Positions 25,415-34,045 of a stretch of 64,000 bases of DNA are shown here, one piece after another (the first letter of the stretch is position 1; every line of letters starts with the position of its first letter). The notes under the pieces were generated by a model. That model worked only from the letters and a program-made list of their open reading frames with translations, did no database searches and was not told the DNA's origin. The stretch spans positions 1 to 64,000 of the forward strand of contig NZ_JAYVPL010000145.1 of assembly GCF_043757465.1 (NCBI RefSeq), written 5' to 3'. Origin of the DNA: Armatimonas sp043757465. GTDB taxonomy: Bacteria; Armatimonadota; Armatimonadia; Armatimonadales; Armatimonadaceae. The translations under genes were made by a program, and so were the position numbers.

Positions 25415-27631
25415 TTACGCAGCCGCACGTTCACTCCGACCACGGCGTGTGGGAGCAGTGACGGCAGGGCTCTTTCGGGCATCGGCGAGAGTTCCTAGGA
25501 GTGCTCCGGCTTCGATGGGTTTGACTACAAGCTCTGAGGCCCCTAGCTGAACGGCGCGGCTACGCTCTTTCGTAACCGAGACCACGACCACGGGGATGTC
25601 CTTGATGTTGGGATCTCCTTTGAGCAGGCTGAGAATCTCCCAGCCATCTTCGCCTGTCAGCTCGACTTCCAAAGTGATCACGGCAGGTTTGAGCTCCTGG
25701 GCAAGCAGGAGGGCATCTTTCCCGCTGCTGGCACGGGCCACATCGTAGCCGCCTTCTTGCAGGTGATGGGTAAGGAGCTCTGCCGCTGCGGCATCGCTGT
25801 CCACCACGAGCGCCATGGGCTTAGGAACACTGGGGGCAGTGCTGGCTCGCTCTGGCTTGGGGCCACGGCCCGGAGCGGCATCTTCGGGGCCAAAGGGGAC
25901 GGTGAAGCTGAAGGTGCTTCCCTGATCCTCGCCTGCCGAGCTTACCCAGATCCTGCCTCCGTGCATCTCAATAAACTTTCGTACCAGTGCCAGGCCAAGG
26001 CCCGTGCCCTGTTGCTGGCGTGAGTAGGAGTTATCCACTTGCTCGAACTCTCGGAAAATACGATCCTGATCCTCTTTTTTGATCCCTATTCCGGTATCTT
26101 TGATGTCTACTTGAAGCAGACTACCATTGCCCGCTGTTGCCAGTGTCACGGTCACTTTTCCGTTTTCCGGAGTGAATTTGATGGCGTTAGAGATTAGGTT
26201 GTAGAGGACTTGTTTGAACTTAGCCTGGTCTGCGATAAGCGGAGGTAGGGTTGTTCCTCCCTCAATATCCAGGGTGATATTCTTCTTCTGGAGCAGTGCC
26301 TTCACTAGATTGTCCACGGTGCGTACTGCGGTGAGCGGCGAGAACGCGGCGTAGTCGAGCTGAACACGACCCGCTTCGATCTTGGACAGATCGAGAATAT
26401 CGTTGATGAGCTGTAGCAAGTGGCGGCCCGACGAGAGAATATTGCCGACATAGCGCTCCTGTTTGGGAGTCAGCTCACCGAATGTTCGGTCGTGCAGGAT
26501 CTCTGAGAACCCAATAATGGCGTTGAGCGGCGTGCGTAGCTCATGGCTCATGTTGGCCAGAAACTGACTCTTGGCACGGTTGGCTTCCTCAGCGGCCTCT
26601 TTATCGCGACGCATCGCCTCGGCTTGGCGGCGCTCGGAGACATCGCTGGTGATGAGGACGCAGCGCTTCTCGCCGCTGGCATCGTCTTTCCAACTGGCCA
26701 GCACTACCTCGATGGGGAACGCGCTGCCGTCTTTGCGGACGCCGTAGATATCCAGAGTGCGTGGCTTATTGGCATCCTCTAGGAGATCCACTGCCTTCTT
26801 GAAGCTCTCCCGGCTATCGTGAGCGACTAACAGATCCGCTTCGAGCCCCTGGGCTTCTGCTTGGCCGTAGCCATAGATTGCCTCGGCAGAGCGGTTCCAG
26901 GTGATAATTTTCCCGTTCTCATTGATGACACAGACTGCATCGTGTGAGGATTCGACCAGAGCGTTCAGGAAGATATCGGAGCCCGCGAGTGGGCTGGCAG
27001 CGGGACTGCCCTTACCCGCTTCGGCAGCCGCGAGGGCCTCTTTGGTCTGATTGAGCTCAAGAGCCACTTTTTCCGACATCTGGCTCAGTTTGTTTAGCCG
27101 CTGGTCGGCCTTTTCTTCGGCGTGGCGCTGCTGAGCCTCCGCATCCGCTGCTCTGGCTTCCATGTCCTTGAGCTGGCTGCGTGTGGCCTCTAGCTGTTCC
27201 TTAAGCTGGCTGACTTCCTCACTGGCAGCACCACTGGCCTGAGCGGTCTCTAGTGCGGAAGCAAGGGAAGCCTTCTCAGCCTCCCAGAGCGTTTTTTGCT
27301 CCTGAAGAGTCTTGGATCCGCTCTCAAGCGTTCCTATTCGGGAAACTTGACCGGCCAGATCCTGAGTCAGGGTCTCCGCGCGCTGGTCCGCTTCCTTGAG
27401 GCGACGGGTGGTTTCCTCAAGCTCCTGACGGAAGCTTGTCTCCCTTGTGGCGAACTGCTGCTCTAGCTCGCGTAACTTCGCTTCGCTCTCGCTCTCGCGG
27501 GAGGATTTCCGGGAGGAATTTCGCGCCGCATCGGTCATTAGCTGTTTCCCTTTCAGGAAACTCATCAGGCCACTTACACCGAACACGACTCCGGTACCCA
27601 GACCGATGATTCCGAACAACGAATCAGCCAT
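25415..27631 (-). CDS. membrane-anchored hybrid histidine kinase with atypical receiver
   Basis: 738 residues from the ATG at 27631. Order: one N-terminal membrane helix (LFGIIGLGTGVVFGVSGLM), a long coiled coil (~40-220), a PAS domain (ESSHDAVCVINENG), HisKA with the H-box ANMSHELRTPLNAIIGFSE, HATPase_c (N-box NLISNAIKFTPENG, G1 DTGIGI, G2 GTGLGLALV), and a C-terminal receiver. In that receiver the phosphoacceptor position reads VITLEVELTGEDG, with Glu where Asp is expected. The conserved Lys (VVKPIEAG) and the N-terminal acid (VVDSD) remain. The receiver may therefore be locked in an active-like or non-phosphorylated state. Phosphate probably passes to the regulator encoded next. Confidence 0.92.
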   Translation of the reverse strand: MADSLFGIIGLGTGVVFGVSGLMSFLKGKQLMTDAARNSSRKSSRESESEAKLRELEQQFATRETSFRQELEETTRRLKEADQRAETLTQDLAGQVSRIGTLESGSKTLQEQKTLWEAEKASLASALETAQASGAASEEVSQLKEQLEATRSQLKDMEARAADAEAQQRHAEEKADQRLNKLSQMSEKVALELNQTKEALAAAEAGKGSPAASPLAGSDIFLNALVESSHDAVCVINENGKIITWNRSAEAIYGYGQAEAQGLEADLLVAHDSRESFKKAVDLLEDANKPRTLDIYGVRKDGSAFPIEVVLASWKDDASGEKRCVLITSDVSERRQAEAMRRDKEAAEEANRAKSQFLANMSHELRTPLNAIIGFSEILHDRTFGELTPKQERYVGNILSSGRHLLQLINDILDLSKIEAGRVQLDYAAFSPLTAVRTVDNLVKALLQKKNITLDIEGGTTLPPLIADQAKFKQVLYNLISNAIKFTPENGKVTVTLATAGNGSLLQVDIKDTGIGIKKEDQDRIFREFEQVDNSYSRQQQGTGLGLALVRKFIEMHGGRIWVSSAGEDQGSTFSFTVPFGPEDAAPGRGPKPERASTAPSVPKPMALVVDSDAAAAELLTHHLQEGGYDVARASSGKDALLLAQELKPAVITLEVELTGEDGWEILSLLKGDPNIKDIPVVVVSVTKERSRAVQLGASELVVKPIEAGALLGTLADARKSPAVTAPTRRGRSERAAA

Positions 27632-27681
27632 TCGTGACACACACCTTTCGCACAATTTGGTTCGTTAGAGAGAATTTCATT

Positions 27682-28041
27682 TTAAATGACGAGCTCCGCC
27701 TCAAGTTGGCTGAGCTTCTGGCGTGCCTCAGAGAGGCTTGCCTGTTGTCGTTGCATATTCAAATAGATCATTAAGCCCTGTGACCCACCAATACAGCGTA
27801 GGAGTTGGCAGCGCTGCCCTAGTGTGATCACAATATCTTCGATGGTTTCTTTGCTATCCAGAGAGGAGAGAACCCGGAACTTGGCCTTCATTAAGTCCGT
27901 ATTGGCAGCGGCTTCAATATCTAGGTTCGGGGTATCGCCCGCGATTCCCAGCATCTTGCCGTTCTTGAGATCCACCATCACCGCACCGGTTATTCCCTGG
28001 AGTTGCATCACTTCTTCAAGGCAGGTTCTGACATTTGCCAT
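27682..28041 (-). CDS. Roadblock/LC7-like protein
   Basis: 119 residues from the ATG at 28041, which is preceded by AAAGGATGG at a good distance (an upstream ATG adds six residues). The pattern CLEEVMQLQGITGAVMVDLKNGKMLG, followed by a helix and a later strand CQLLRCIGGSQGLMIYLNM, is that of Roadblock/LC7 domains such as MglB. These dimerise and often act on small GTPases or as scaffolds. No MglA-like GTPase is nearby; it is followed instead by a hybrid kinase. Inference: it is a scaffold or sensor for that kinase. Confidence 0.7.
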   Translation of the reverse strand: MANVRTCLEEVMQLQGITGAVMVDLKNGKMLGIAGDTPNLDIEAAANTDLMKAKFRVLSSLDSKETIEDIVITLGQRCQLLRCIGGSQGLMIYLNMQRQQASLSEARQKLSQLEAELVI

Positions 28042-28088
28042 TGCACCATCCTTTAACAAGAGTATGGTCGGAGAGAAATGCGATGGAG

Positions 28089-28117
28089 TTTAGGGCATTT
28101 TAGGGAAATGCTATAAT
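28089..28117 (+). promoter_or_regulatory. promoter giving a possibly leaderless transcript
   Basis: A perfect TATAAT (28112-28117) ends only 6 bp before the ATG at 28124, so transcription would begin at or next to the start codon. The -35 region (TTTAGG, 28089-28094, 17-bp spacer) is weak. Confidence 0.5.
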
Positions 28118-28123
28118 GTATTT

Positions 28124-28330
28124 ATGTTGCCACCGCTGACTGACCCTGCCAATCCACCCCTGCTTGAAATACGAGGGGCAGAGGAAGCGCTTCGGCTGGC
28201 GGTTTTAGGGTATAAAGTTCTCTGGTTAGAGGCAACACCCGAGGCTGTCCACACGGCACGTCGGCTTCTGATGGCCCAGCCATTTATCGTGCAAAATCGC
28301 ATTGAGGGGATTGTGCTAAAACCGGAATGA
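28124..28330 (+). CDS. short hypothetical protein coupled to a sulfatase
   Basis: 68 residues with no recognised family. It begins MLPPLTDPANPPLLEIRG and continues as one amphipathic alpha/beta segment (ALRLAVLGYKVLWLEATPEAVHTARRLL). Its TGA overlaps the sulfatase ATG (ATGA), so translation is coupled. A TATAAT box lies just upstream and no leader seems to be present. It could be a real small protein or simply a translated leader for the sulfatase. Confidence 0.5.
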   Translation: MLPPLTDPANPPLLEIRGAEEALRLAVLGYKVLWLEATPEAVHTARRLLMAQPFIVQNRIEGIVLKPE

Positions 28331-29694
28331 AGAATGTTGTCTTTGTTTTTTCAGATCAGTGGCGCTGGTGCGACCACGGCTACACGGGCAATAAAGAAGT
28401 CGCTACCCCGCACTTAGACACGCTGGCCAAGGAGAGTGTCCACTTTACGCATGCCATCGCGACCATGCCGGTCTGCTCCCCGTGGCGAGCGAGCTTTCTG
28501 ACGGGGCAGTATCCGCTCACGCATGGGCTTTTCCTCAACGATCTGCGCCTCAACCACAAAGCCGTCTCGCTCGCTGACGCCTTCGGGCAAGCGGGCTATA
28601 GCACGGCGTGGATCGGGAAGTGGCATGTAGATGGCACGGGCCGTGATCAGCGCATTCCTCCAGAGCGTCGTCAGGGCTTCGACCACTGGCGGGTTTTAGA
28701 GTGCACGCACAACTACTTAAACTCCCAGTACTTTGCGGGCGACGATACCCAGAAACGCGCCTGGCCCGGCTACGATGCCTACGCCCAGACGGACGAGGCG
28801 ATTTCCTATATCCAGGGCCGCGCCAAGGACAAGCCATTTTTGCTCTGCCTCTCGTTTGGCCCGCCCCACGATCCGTATCGAATGTGCCCTGAGGATCTAC
28901 TGGAGCACTACGATGGCAAGGCACTCACGTTCCGACCCAATGTGCCCGAGGCAAGCCGCGCTGCGGCAAAGAGCACCTATGCGGGCTACTACGCCCATAT
29001 TGATGCGCTGGATCAGTGCGTTGGAAAGCTGATCGCCGCGCTGAAAGCCAGTGGGCAGCTTGAGAACACGGTCTTTGTCTACACATCGGATCACGGTGAT
29101 ATGCTGCACTCGCACGGGATGCTCAAGAAACAAAAGCCTTGGGATGAGTCCATCCGCGTGCCCTTGCTCATCCGGCTCCCGGGGGGTAAAGCACGAACCA
29201 TTACCGGCCCTATCGGCACGCCGGATCTGATGCCAACGCTACTGGGTCTTTGTGGTCTGCCGGTTCCCAGCACTGTGGAGGGACGAAACTTAGCATCCGT
29301 GGTGCAGGGTAAGAGAAAATGGGACGACGACGCGGCGCTGATTCTCTGCCCCGCGCCCTTTGGTGAATGGACGCGAGAGCGCGGAGGACGCGCGTACCGA
29401 GGCATCCGCACACGGCGCTACACCTACGTCCGTGACAGTAACGGCCCCTGGCTGCTTTTTGACAACCAGGAAGATCCGTACCAGCAAACCAACCGGGCCA
29501 ATGACCCCGCCTTCAAATCCCTCCAAGTGGATCTCGAAAAGAAGCTCACTGCCCGCCTCAAAGCCACCGGCGACACCTTCCAATCCTCTGCCGAACTCAT
29601 CCGCCGCTGCGGCTACAAAACCGACGCCAGCGGCACGGTGGACTACGCTAAGCCTGCTAACTGGGGGCAGGAAACGGTCTCAGTCCGCGCGTAG
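28327..29694 (+). CDS. type I sulfatase
   Basis: 455 residues. Formylglycine-type sulfatase: VVFVFSDQWRW metal site, modification site MPVCSPWRASFLTGQYP, GKWHVDG, TSDHGDMLHSHGM, and the C-terminal RTRRYTYVRDSNGPWLLFDNQEDPYQ. It hydrolyses sulfate esters of glycans or small molecules; the exact substrate is unknown. No signal peptide is seen. Coupled to the short upstream frame and convergent with the aminotransferase (13-bp gap). Confidence 0.93.
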   Translation: MKNVVFVFSDQWRWCDHGYTGNKEVATPHLDTLAKESVHFTHAIATMPVCSPWRASFLTGQYPLTHGLFLNDLRLNHKAVSLADAFGQAGYSTAWIGKWHVDGTGRDQRIPPERRQGFDHWRVLECTHNYLNSQYFAGDDTQKRAWPGYDAYAQTDEAISYIQGRAKDKPFLLCLSFGPPHDPYRMCPEDLLEHYDGKALTFRPNVPEASRAAAKSTYAGYYAHIDALDQCVGKLIAALKASGQLENTVFVYTSDHGDMLHSHGMLKKQKPWDESIRVPLLIRLPGGKARTITGPIGTPDLMPTLLGLCGLPVPSTVEGRNLASVVQGKRKWDDDAALILCPAPFGEWTRERGGRAYRGIRTRRYTYVRDSNGPWLLFDNQEDPYQQTNRANDPAFKSLQVDLEKKLTARLKATGDTFQSSAELIRRCGYKTDASGTVDYAKPANWGQETVSVRA

Positions 29695-29707
29695 TCGCCT
29701 GTGTCGC

Positions 29708-31009
29708 CTATCCGGTGGCGATTACGCTCTCAACCACGGAAATACCGCGCCAGAGAACGTCCTTGGGTGTGTTGAGCGGGGGGATCAAGCGGATCACGGC
29801 GCAGTCGGCTTTGGCGTCGCCTAGCTTAGCACCACACGTCAGCACGAGCAGGTTTTGTTCACGGCAGGCATCTTTAAGCGTCTCAAGCCGAGCGTAATCG
29901 GGAGCGCCGTCTGGGGTGCGAAACTCAATGCCCAGCATGAAGCCATTGCCGCGCACGTCTACGACCCCGTGGCTACCGATGAGCTTACCTAGCCGTGTTT
30001 TAACTTCCTCGCCGAGCCGGGCAGTGCGCTCAACGAGCTTCTCTTGCTCCATCAGGCGCACTGCGGCGAGCCCCGCGGCGCAGGCAACGGGGTTGCCGCC
30101 AAATGTGGTGCCGTGCTCACCGGGTGTCCAGCGGGCTAGTAGATCCGCGCGGGCTGCGATTCCCGCCAGTGGCATTCCGCCGCCCACCGCTTTTCCAAAG
30201 ACAACGATGTCGGGGACGATCCCAAGGTGCTCAAAGGCAAACCAGCGGCCTGTGCGCCCCATCCCCGCCTGGATTTCATCGGCGATGAGTAGCGCACCGT
30301 TCTTATCGCAGAGCTCCCGCAGGCGCTTGCCGGACTCGGGAGTTCTTGGCACATAGCCGCCCTCGCCCTGTTGTGCCTCGAAGAACACGGCAGCGATGTC
30401 GTCGCCATGCTCCGCAAAGAGTTTTTCCAGCCCGACATTACAACAGCTTGGGGAGTCCATTTTGCACCCGGCGCAGCGCGGTGCAGGGGCGTGGAAAATA
30501 TGCTGGCGGAGCGGCGCAAGAAACGGCTCTAAGCTCTGCCAGTGCAGCGTTTTAGAGCGGGAGAGGGCGGAGCAGAGCATGGTCCGTCCGTGAAACGCAC
30601 CGACAAACGCGACGAGTTTTTTCTTGCCTGTCACTTTCAGCGCCAGCTTCGCCGCGCCGTCATTGCTCTCGGAGCCGGAGTTCATAAACACAAACGCCGC
30701 GTTGGGCACTCCAGCGGCGGCTAATTTCCCGCGCAGAAAGTCCGCCAGCTCTAGCTGTGGGGCGTGGCGCATGGTGTCCGACGTGTGCAGAACTTCAGTG
30801 GCTTGCTTCTGAATCGCCGCCACGATGCTCGGGTGGCAGTGTCCGCAGGCATGGACGGCAATCCCGCCCGTGAAGTCCACAAACTCCCGCCCCGAGAGAG
30901 TCGTGACGCTGCTTCCCTCGGTCTGACCGGCGACTTCGTCGGTCTCAAACCCGAGGACATCGGCCAGAAGCCCGGCCTGATTTAACTCTAAGATGTGTTG
31001 TTTAGTCAT
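29708..31009 (-). CDS. class III PLP aminotransferase (4-aminobutyrate type)
   Basis: 433 residues. Fold type I aminotransferase of the omega-amino-acid group: GGIAVHACGHCHP, NSGSESNDGAAKLAL, FHGRTM, LIADEIQAGMGRTG, and the PLP Lys in VVFGKAVGGGMPLAG. A Cys-rich insertion (APRCAGCKMDSPSCCN, ~170-190) is seen in GabT-like sequences of some phyla. It would move an amino group from GABA or another omega-amino acid to 2-oxoglutarate, giving a semialdehyde. It starts 7 bp after the aldehyde dehydrogenase stop, so the two form an operon for omega-amino-acid use. Confidence 0.88.
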   Translation of the reverse strand: MTKQHILELNQAGLLADVLGFETDEVAGQTEGSSVTTLSGREFVDFTGGIAVHACGHCHPSIVAAIQKQATEVLHTSDTMRHAPQLELADFLRGKLAAAGVPNAAFVFMNSGSESNDGAAKLALKVTGKKKLVAFVGAFHGRTMLCSALSRSKTLHWQSLEPFLAPLRQHIFHAPAPRCAGCKMDSPSCCNVGLEKLFAEHGDDIAAVFFEAQQGEGGYVPRTPESGKRLRELCDKNGALLIADEIQAGMGRTGRWFAFEHLGIVPDIVVFGKAVGGGMPLAGIAARADLLARWTPGEHGTTFGGNPVACAAGLAAVRLMEQEKLVERTARLGEEVKTRLGKLIGSHGVVDVRGNGFMLGIEFRTPDGAPDYARLETLKDACREQNLLVLTCGAKLGDAKADCAVIRLIPPLNTPKDVLWRGISVVESVIATG

Positions 31010-31016
31010 GGTTTCT

Positions 31017-32507
31017 TTACACGTCGATCTGTGCTCGCACCAGCTCGCTGCCTTCGGCGTAGTTGATGTAGGCGGCTTTCCACTCGGTGCACCAGTCCAT
31101 CGCCATCCAGCCCGCCTCGCGGTGGCCGTTGCCGGTGTTCTTCACGCCGCCAAACGGGAGCTGGATCTCCGCGCCGCTGGTAGGCAAATTAATGTAGACA
31201 ATCCCCGACTCCAACTCGTCTAGCGCCCGCATGCCGCGCCGCAGATTGGCGGTGTAGAGCGAGAGCGAGAGGCCGTAGTCGGTGCCATTGGCGATAGCAA
31301 TGGCCTCGTCGAGGCCGTCTACAGTAATAATCCCAGTGACGGGGCCAAATATCTCCTCCTGAGCAATGCGCATGCCTGGTGTCATGCTGTCAAAGATCGT
31401 TGGGGCGTAGAAGCAGCCTTTGTCCAGTGGCGCGTCGGTGAGCGGCGTACCGCCCGTGAGCAGTGTTGCGCCTTCGTTCTGGCCGATGGCGATGTAGCTG
31501 TGAATGCGCTCTAGCTGCGTGCGATTCACGACCGGGCCGATCTGCGCGGTTGGGTCTGCACCCGGAGCCATGCGGAGTTTGAGTGTCTCTGCTACTAATC
31601 TTTCGGCAAAGTGCGCTTTGATGCGCTTGTCCACAATTAATCTACTTGCGGCGGTGCAGCGCTGGCCCGCCGTGCCAAAAGCGCTCCAGAGGCAGCCCTT
31701 GACCGCCAGCTCGATATCGGCGTCGTCGAGCACCACAATCGCGTTCTTGCCGCCCAGCTCGCAGCTCACGCGCTTCATGAGCTGGCCGCAACGCCCCGCT
31801 ATGTGCTTGCCGACACTTGTTGAGCCTGTAAAAGAAATGGTCGAGACGCCCTCGGCTTCCACTAAGGCCGCGCCCGCCTCCTCGCCGTAGCCGGTGACTA
31901 AGTTTACGATGCCTGTGGGAACTCCGGCATCCGCGAGGAGCTGGATGAGCAGGACCGCCATGCCGGGTGTGTCCTCGGCGGGCTTCCAGACTACAGTATT
32001 GCCTGCCAGAAGCGCGGGGAACATCTTCCAGGTAGGCACGGCAATCGGGAAGTTCCACGGGGTGATGAGGCCCACAACGCCTACGGGAACTCTGCGCGCG
32101 GAGCAGTAGATATCCGGGCGCTCCGACGGAACCACACTGCCACTAGGGAGCCGCCCGAACGCTGCCATGTAGTGCGCCATGTCAATGGCCTCTTGTACAT
32201 CGCCGCGCGCCTCGACCAGCACCTTGCCCATCTCGTTGACCATTGCCTGAGAGAATGCCTCTTTTCGTTCTTCGAGGAGTCGCCCGATTTTTGTCAGCAG
32301 CGCCCCTCGCGCTGGAGCCGGAGTTTTTCGCCACGCGGGATACGCCGCCTTTGCCGCCGCCACGGCAAGCGCGACATCGCGCTGGTCGGAGCGGGCATAG
32401 AGTCCGAGAGTCTGGCTGGTGTTGGCAGGATTCGTGGACGCGAACACTGCGCCGCCTACTGCTGCCACCCACTCGCCGTTGATGAAGTTGGTTGTACCGT
32501 CGGTCAT
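31017..32507 (-). CDS. NAD(P)-dependent semialdehyde dehydrogenase
   Basis: 496 residues, aldehyde dehydrogenase superfamily. ITPWNFPIAVPTWK, SFTGSTSVG, the general-base Glu in SCELGGKNA and the catalytic Cys in GTAGQRCTAASR are all present, as is EEIFGPV. Paired with the class III aminotransferase it likely oxidises the semialdehyde that the transaminase produces (succinate semialdehyde if the substrate is GABA, aminoadipate semialdehyde if it is lysine-derived). The start at 32507 is followed by FINGEWVAA, the normal N-terminus. Confidence 0.9.
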   Translation of the reverse strand: MTDGTTNFINGEWVAAVGGAVFASTNPANTSQTLGLYARSDQRDVALAVAAAKAAYPAWRKTPAPARGALLTKIGRLLEERKEAFSQAMVNEMGKVLVEARGDVQEAIDMAHYMAAFGRLPSGSVVPSERPDIYCSARRVPVGVVGLITPWNFPIAVPTWKMFPALLAGNTVVWKPAEDTPGMAVLLIQLLADAGVPTGIVNLVTGYGEEAGAALVEAEGVSTISFTGSTSVGKHIAGRCGQLMKRVSCELGGKNAIVVLDDADIELAVKGCLWSAFGTAGQRCTAASRLIVDKRIKAHFAERLVAETLKLRMAPGADPTAQIGPVVNRTQLERIHSYIAIGQNEGATLLTGGTPLTDAPLDKGCFYAPTIFDSMTPGMRIAQEEIFGPVTGIITVDGLDEAIAIANGTDYGLSLSLYTANLRRGMRALDELESGIVYINLPTSGAEIQLPFGGVKNTGNGHREAGWMAMDWCTEWKAAYINYAEGSELVRAQIDV

Positions 32508-32523
32508 GCCGAGATTGTACCTA

Positions 32524-32603
32524 CCCCCTAGCCCCCGTCGAACGGGGGAACATGAAGAAAAATTATTTTTCTACATATCCCCCGACGGGCGGGGGCTAGG
32601 GGG
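32524..32603. repeat. nested palindromic REP-like element
   Basis: The arm CCCCCTAGCCCCCGTCG (32524-32540) pairs with CGACGGG-C-GGGGGCTAGGGGG (32583-32603). Between them AGAAAAA/TTTTTCT (loop TTA) forms a second hairpin, and CCCGTCGAACGGG a third. It sits between the aldehyde dehydrogenase start and the stop of the repeat protein, where it could also act as a terminator. It shares its core with the element at 16185-16315. Confidence 0.8.
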
Positions 32604-32606
32604 CTT

Positions 32607-33944
32607 CTATTTCAGTGGTGCGCGGGTGAACGTGGCATCGCCCATCGGAGTCTTGACAAGCATACCCGTGACTTTGCCCTCTTTGTTGCGCTGGATGGTG
32701 ACCGTGAAGCCCTCTGGGAGCCCCTCACCTGTGAGCTCATCTTTGGCGGAGAGCTTGGCACTACTGATAGGTGTCTGGCCTTCGGGCTCGACGACCAGTT
32801 TGCCGTCTTTCACACGCACCGTCACGACGGGCAGGCCTGCCACGTCGCTCGTGTAGATTCCTTCCAGAGCCTTGAGGCGTACGATGGGATCGGCGGCATC
32901 ACTTTTCGTGGGCTCGTCGGCCTTCTTCTCAGCGACGGGAGGCTTGGGGAAGGTCTTACGCTTGAAAGAGAGCTTACCCACAGGAGTGTCGGCGATGAGG
33001 TGGGTGATCTTGCCGTCTTTGTCGCGCTGGAACTTGGACGTAATTCCTTCGGGAGCTTTGGTCGTGACAACGTCATCGTCCTTGCCTAAAGTGAAGTCTA
33101 TCTCCGGCTGGCCTTCGACAATGATAACGAGCTTACCTTCCTTGACAACCACTTCTAGCTCACTGACCGGACTGGCAGAGTCTTCTGCTTCGTACTTGCC
33201 CAAAACATCGGGGAGTCCGGACTTAGGAGTCTCGGCACCAGGGGGCTTGGGGAAGGTCTTGCGGGTGAAGTTGAGCTTGCCCTGCGCCGTCTCAATCACA
33301 CTGCCGACTACTTTACCGTCTTTGTCACGGGTCAGCTTCATCGAGGTCACATCAGGAATCTCTGGCGTGGTGGTCATCGTATCATCTTTGCCGAGCTTCA
33401 CTTCCCGATCGGGCTGACCCTCGGTCTTGAGGAGCAGCTTGCCCTTCTCAAAGACCATCTCACCCTTGATCCGCATGCCGTCAATCTCATCGGACTCGTA
33501 GACGCCCAGCACATCGGGCACGTCGGCTTGCTTCACTTCCACTTTAGGAGCGGGCTTGGTTTCTTTCGTCTCCGCGACACGCTTAAGCTCGCCGCCGCCC
33601 ATGGGAGTCTCGACTTTTAGCCCTGTAATCTTTTTGTCTTTGTCACGCACCAAGGTGAAGTTAAACCCCTCGGGAAGCCCTTCAGCAATCAGTTGGTCTT
33701 TGTCATTGAGTGTGATATTAAGCTCCGGGTAGCCCTCTGCAGCCATGATGAGCTGAGCGCCCTTGGCCTTAACGACGATGGTGGGGACGCCTGGGGCCTC
33801 GGCCTTGTAGGTTCCCAGAGCAGCGCTCTGCTTGGCGCTGAGCTCCTGAAGAAAGGAAATAGAAACGGCGGGACGGGTTTCCCGTGCCATCGTCAGGGGG
33901 GCAAAGGCAGTCAGGAGTCCTGCTGCCAGTAAAAGACGCTTCAT
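32607..33944 (-). CDS. secreted protein with four tandem ~90-residue beta repeats
   Basis: 445 residues. Signal peptide MKRLLLAAGLLTAFAPLTMA, then four copies of one unit. Each starts with LG(T/V/K)Y or EGIY, goes through V..KGKL..EGQP and a (G/S)KDD or N/AKD element, and ends VRDKDKKITGLKVETPMG-like (variants RDKDGKVVGSVIETAQG, RDKDGKITHLIADTPVG and RNKEGKVTGMLVKTPMG). Pro/Lys-rich linkers (FPKPP) join them. The unit resembles the DUF3471-type domain found at the C-terminus of some beta-lactamase-like proteins, here without a catalytic partner. AGGAG stands 9 bases before the ATG. Probably periplasmic; function unknown. Confidence 0.75.
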   Translation of the reverse strand: MKRLLLAAGLLTAFAPLTMARETRPAVSISFLQELSAKQSAALGTYKAEAPGVPTIVVKAKGAQLIMAAEGYPELNITLNDKDQLIAEGLPEGFNFTLVRDKDKKITGLKVETPMGGGELKRVAETKETKPAPKVEVKQADVPDVLGVYESDEIDGMRIKGEMVFEKGKLLLKTEGQPDREVKLGKDDTMTTTPEIPDVTSMKLTRDKDGKVVGSVIETAQGKLNFTRKTFPKPPGAETPKSGLPDVLGKYEAEDSASPVSELEVVVKEGKLVIIVEGQPEIDFTLGKDDDVVTTKAPEGITSKFQRDKDGKITHLIADTPVGKLSFKRKTFPKPPVAEKKADEPTKSDAADPIVRLKALEGIYTSDVAGLPVVTVRVKDGKLVVEPEGQTPISSAKLSAKDELTGEGLPEGFTVTIQRNKEGKVTGMLVKTPMGDATFTRAPLK

Positions 33945-33959
33945 TGTTCGTTTGCTCCT

Positions 33960-33987
33960 AAAAGCCTGTGTGCATCCGCACGCAGGC
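33960..33987 (-). terminator. intrinsic terminator after the DUF2723 gene
   Basis: On the minus strand GCCTGCGTGC/GCACACAGGC (one G-U pair) with loop GGAT is followed by TTTT. It lies 58 bp after the stop of the upstream membrane protein and just before the ribosome-binding site of the repeat protein. Confidence 0.75.
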
Positions 33988-34045
33988 CAGTCTGCTCAAA
34001 TGATACCAGAAACACTGCAGCAGTTACATATTGAACCTGGACATC

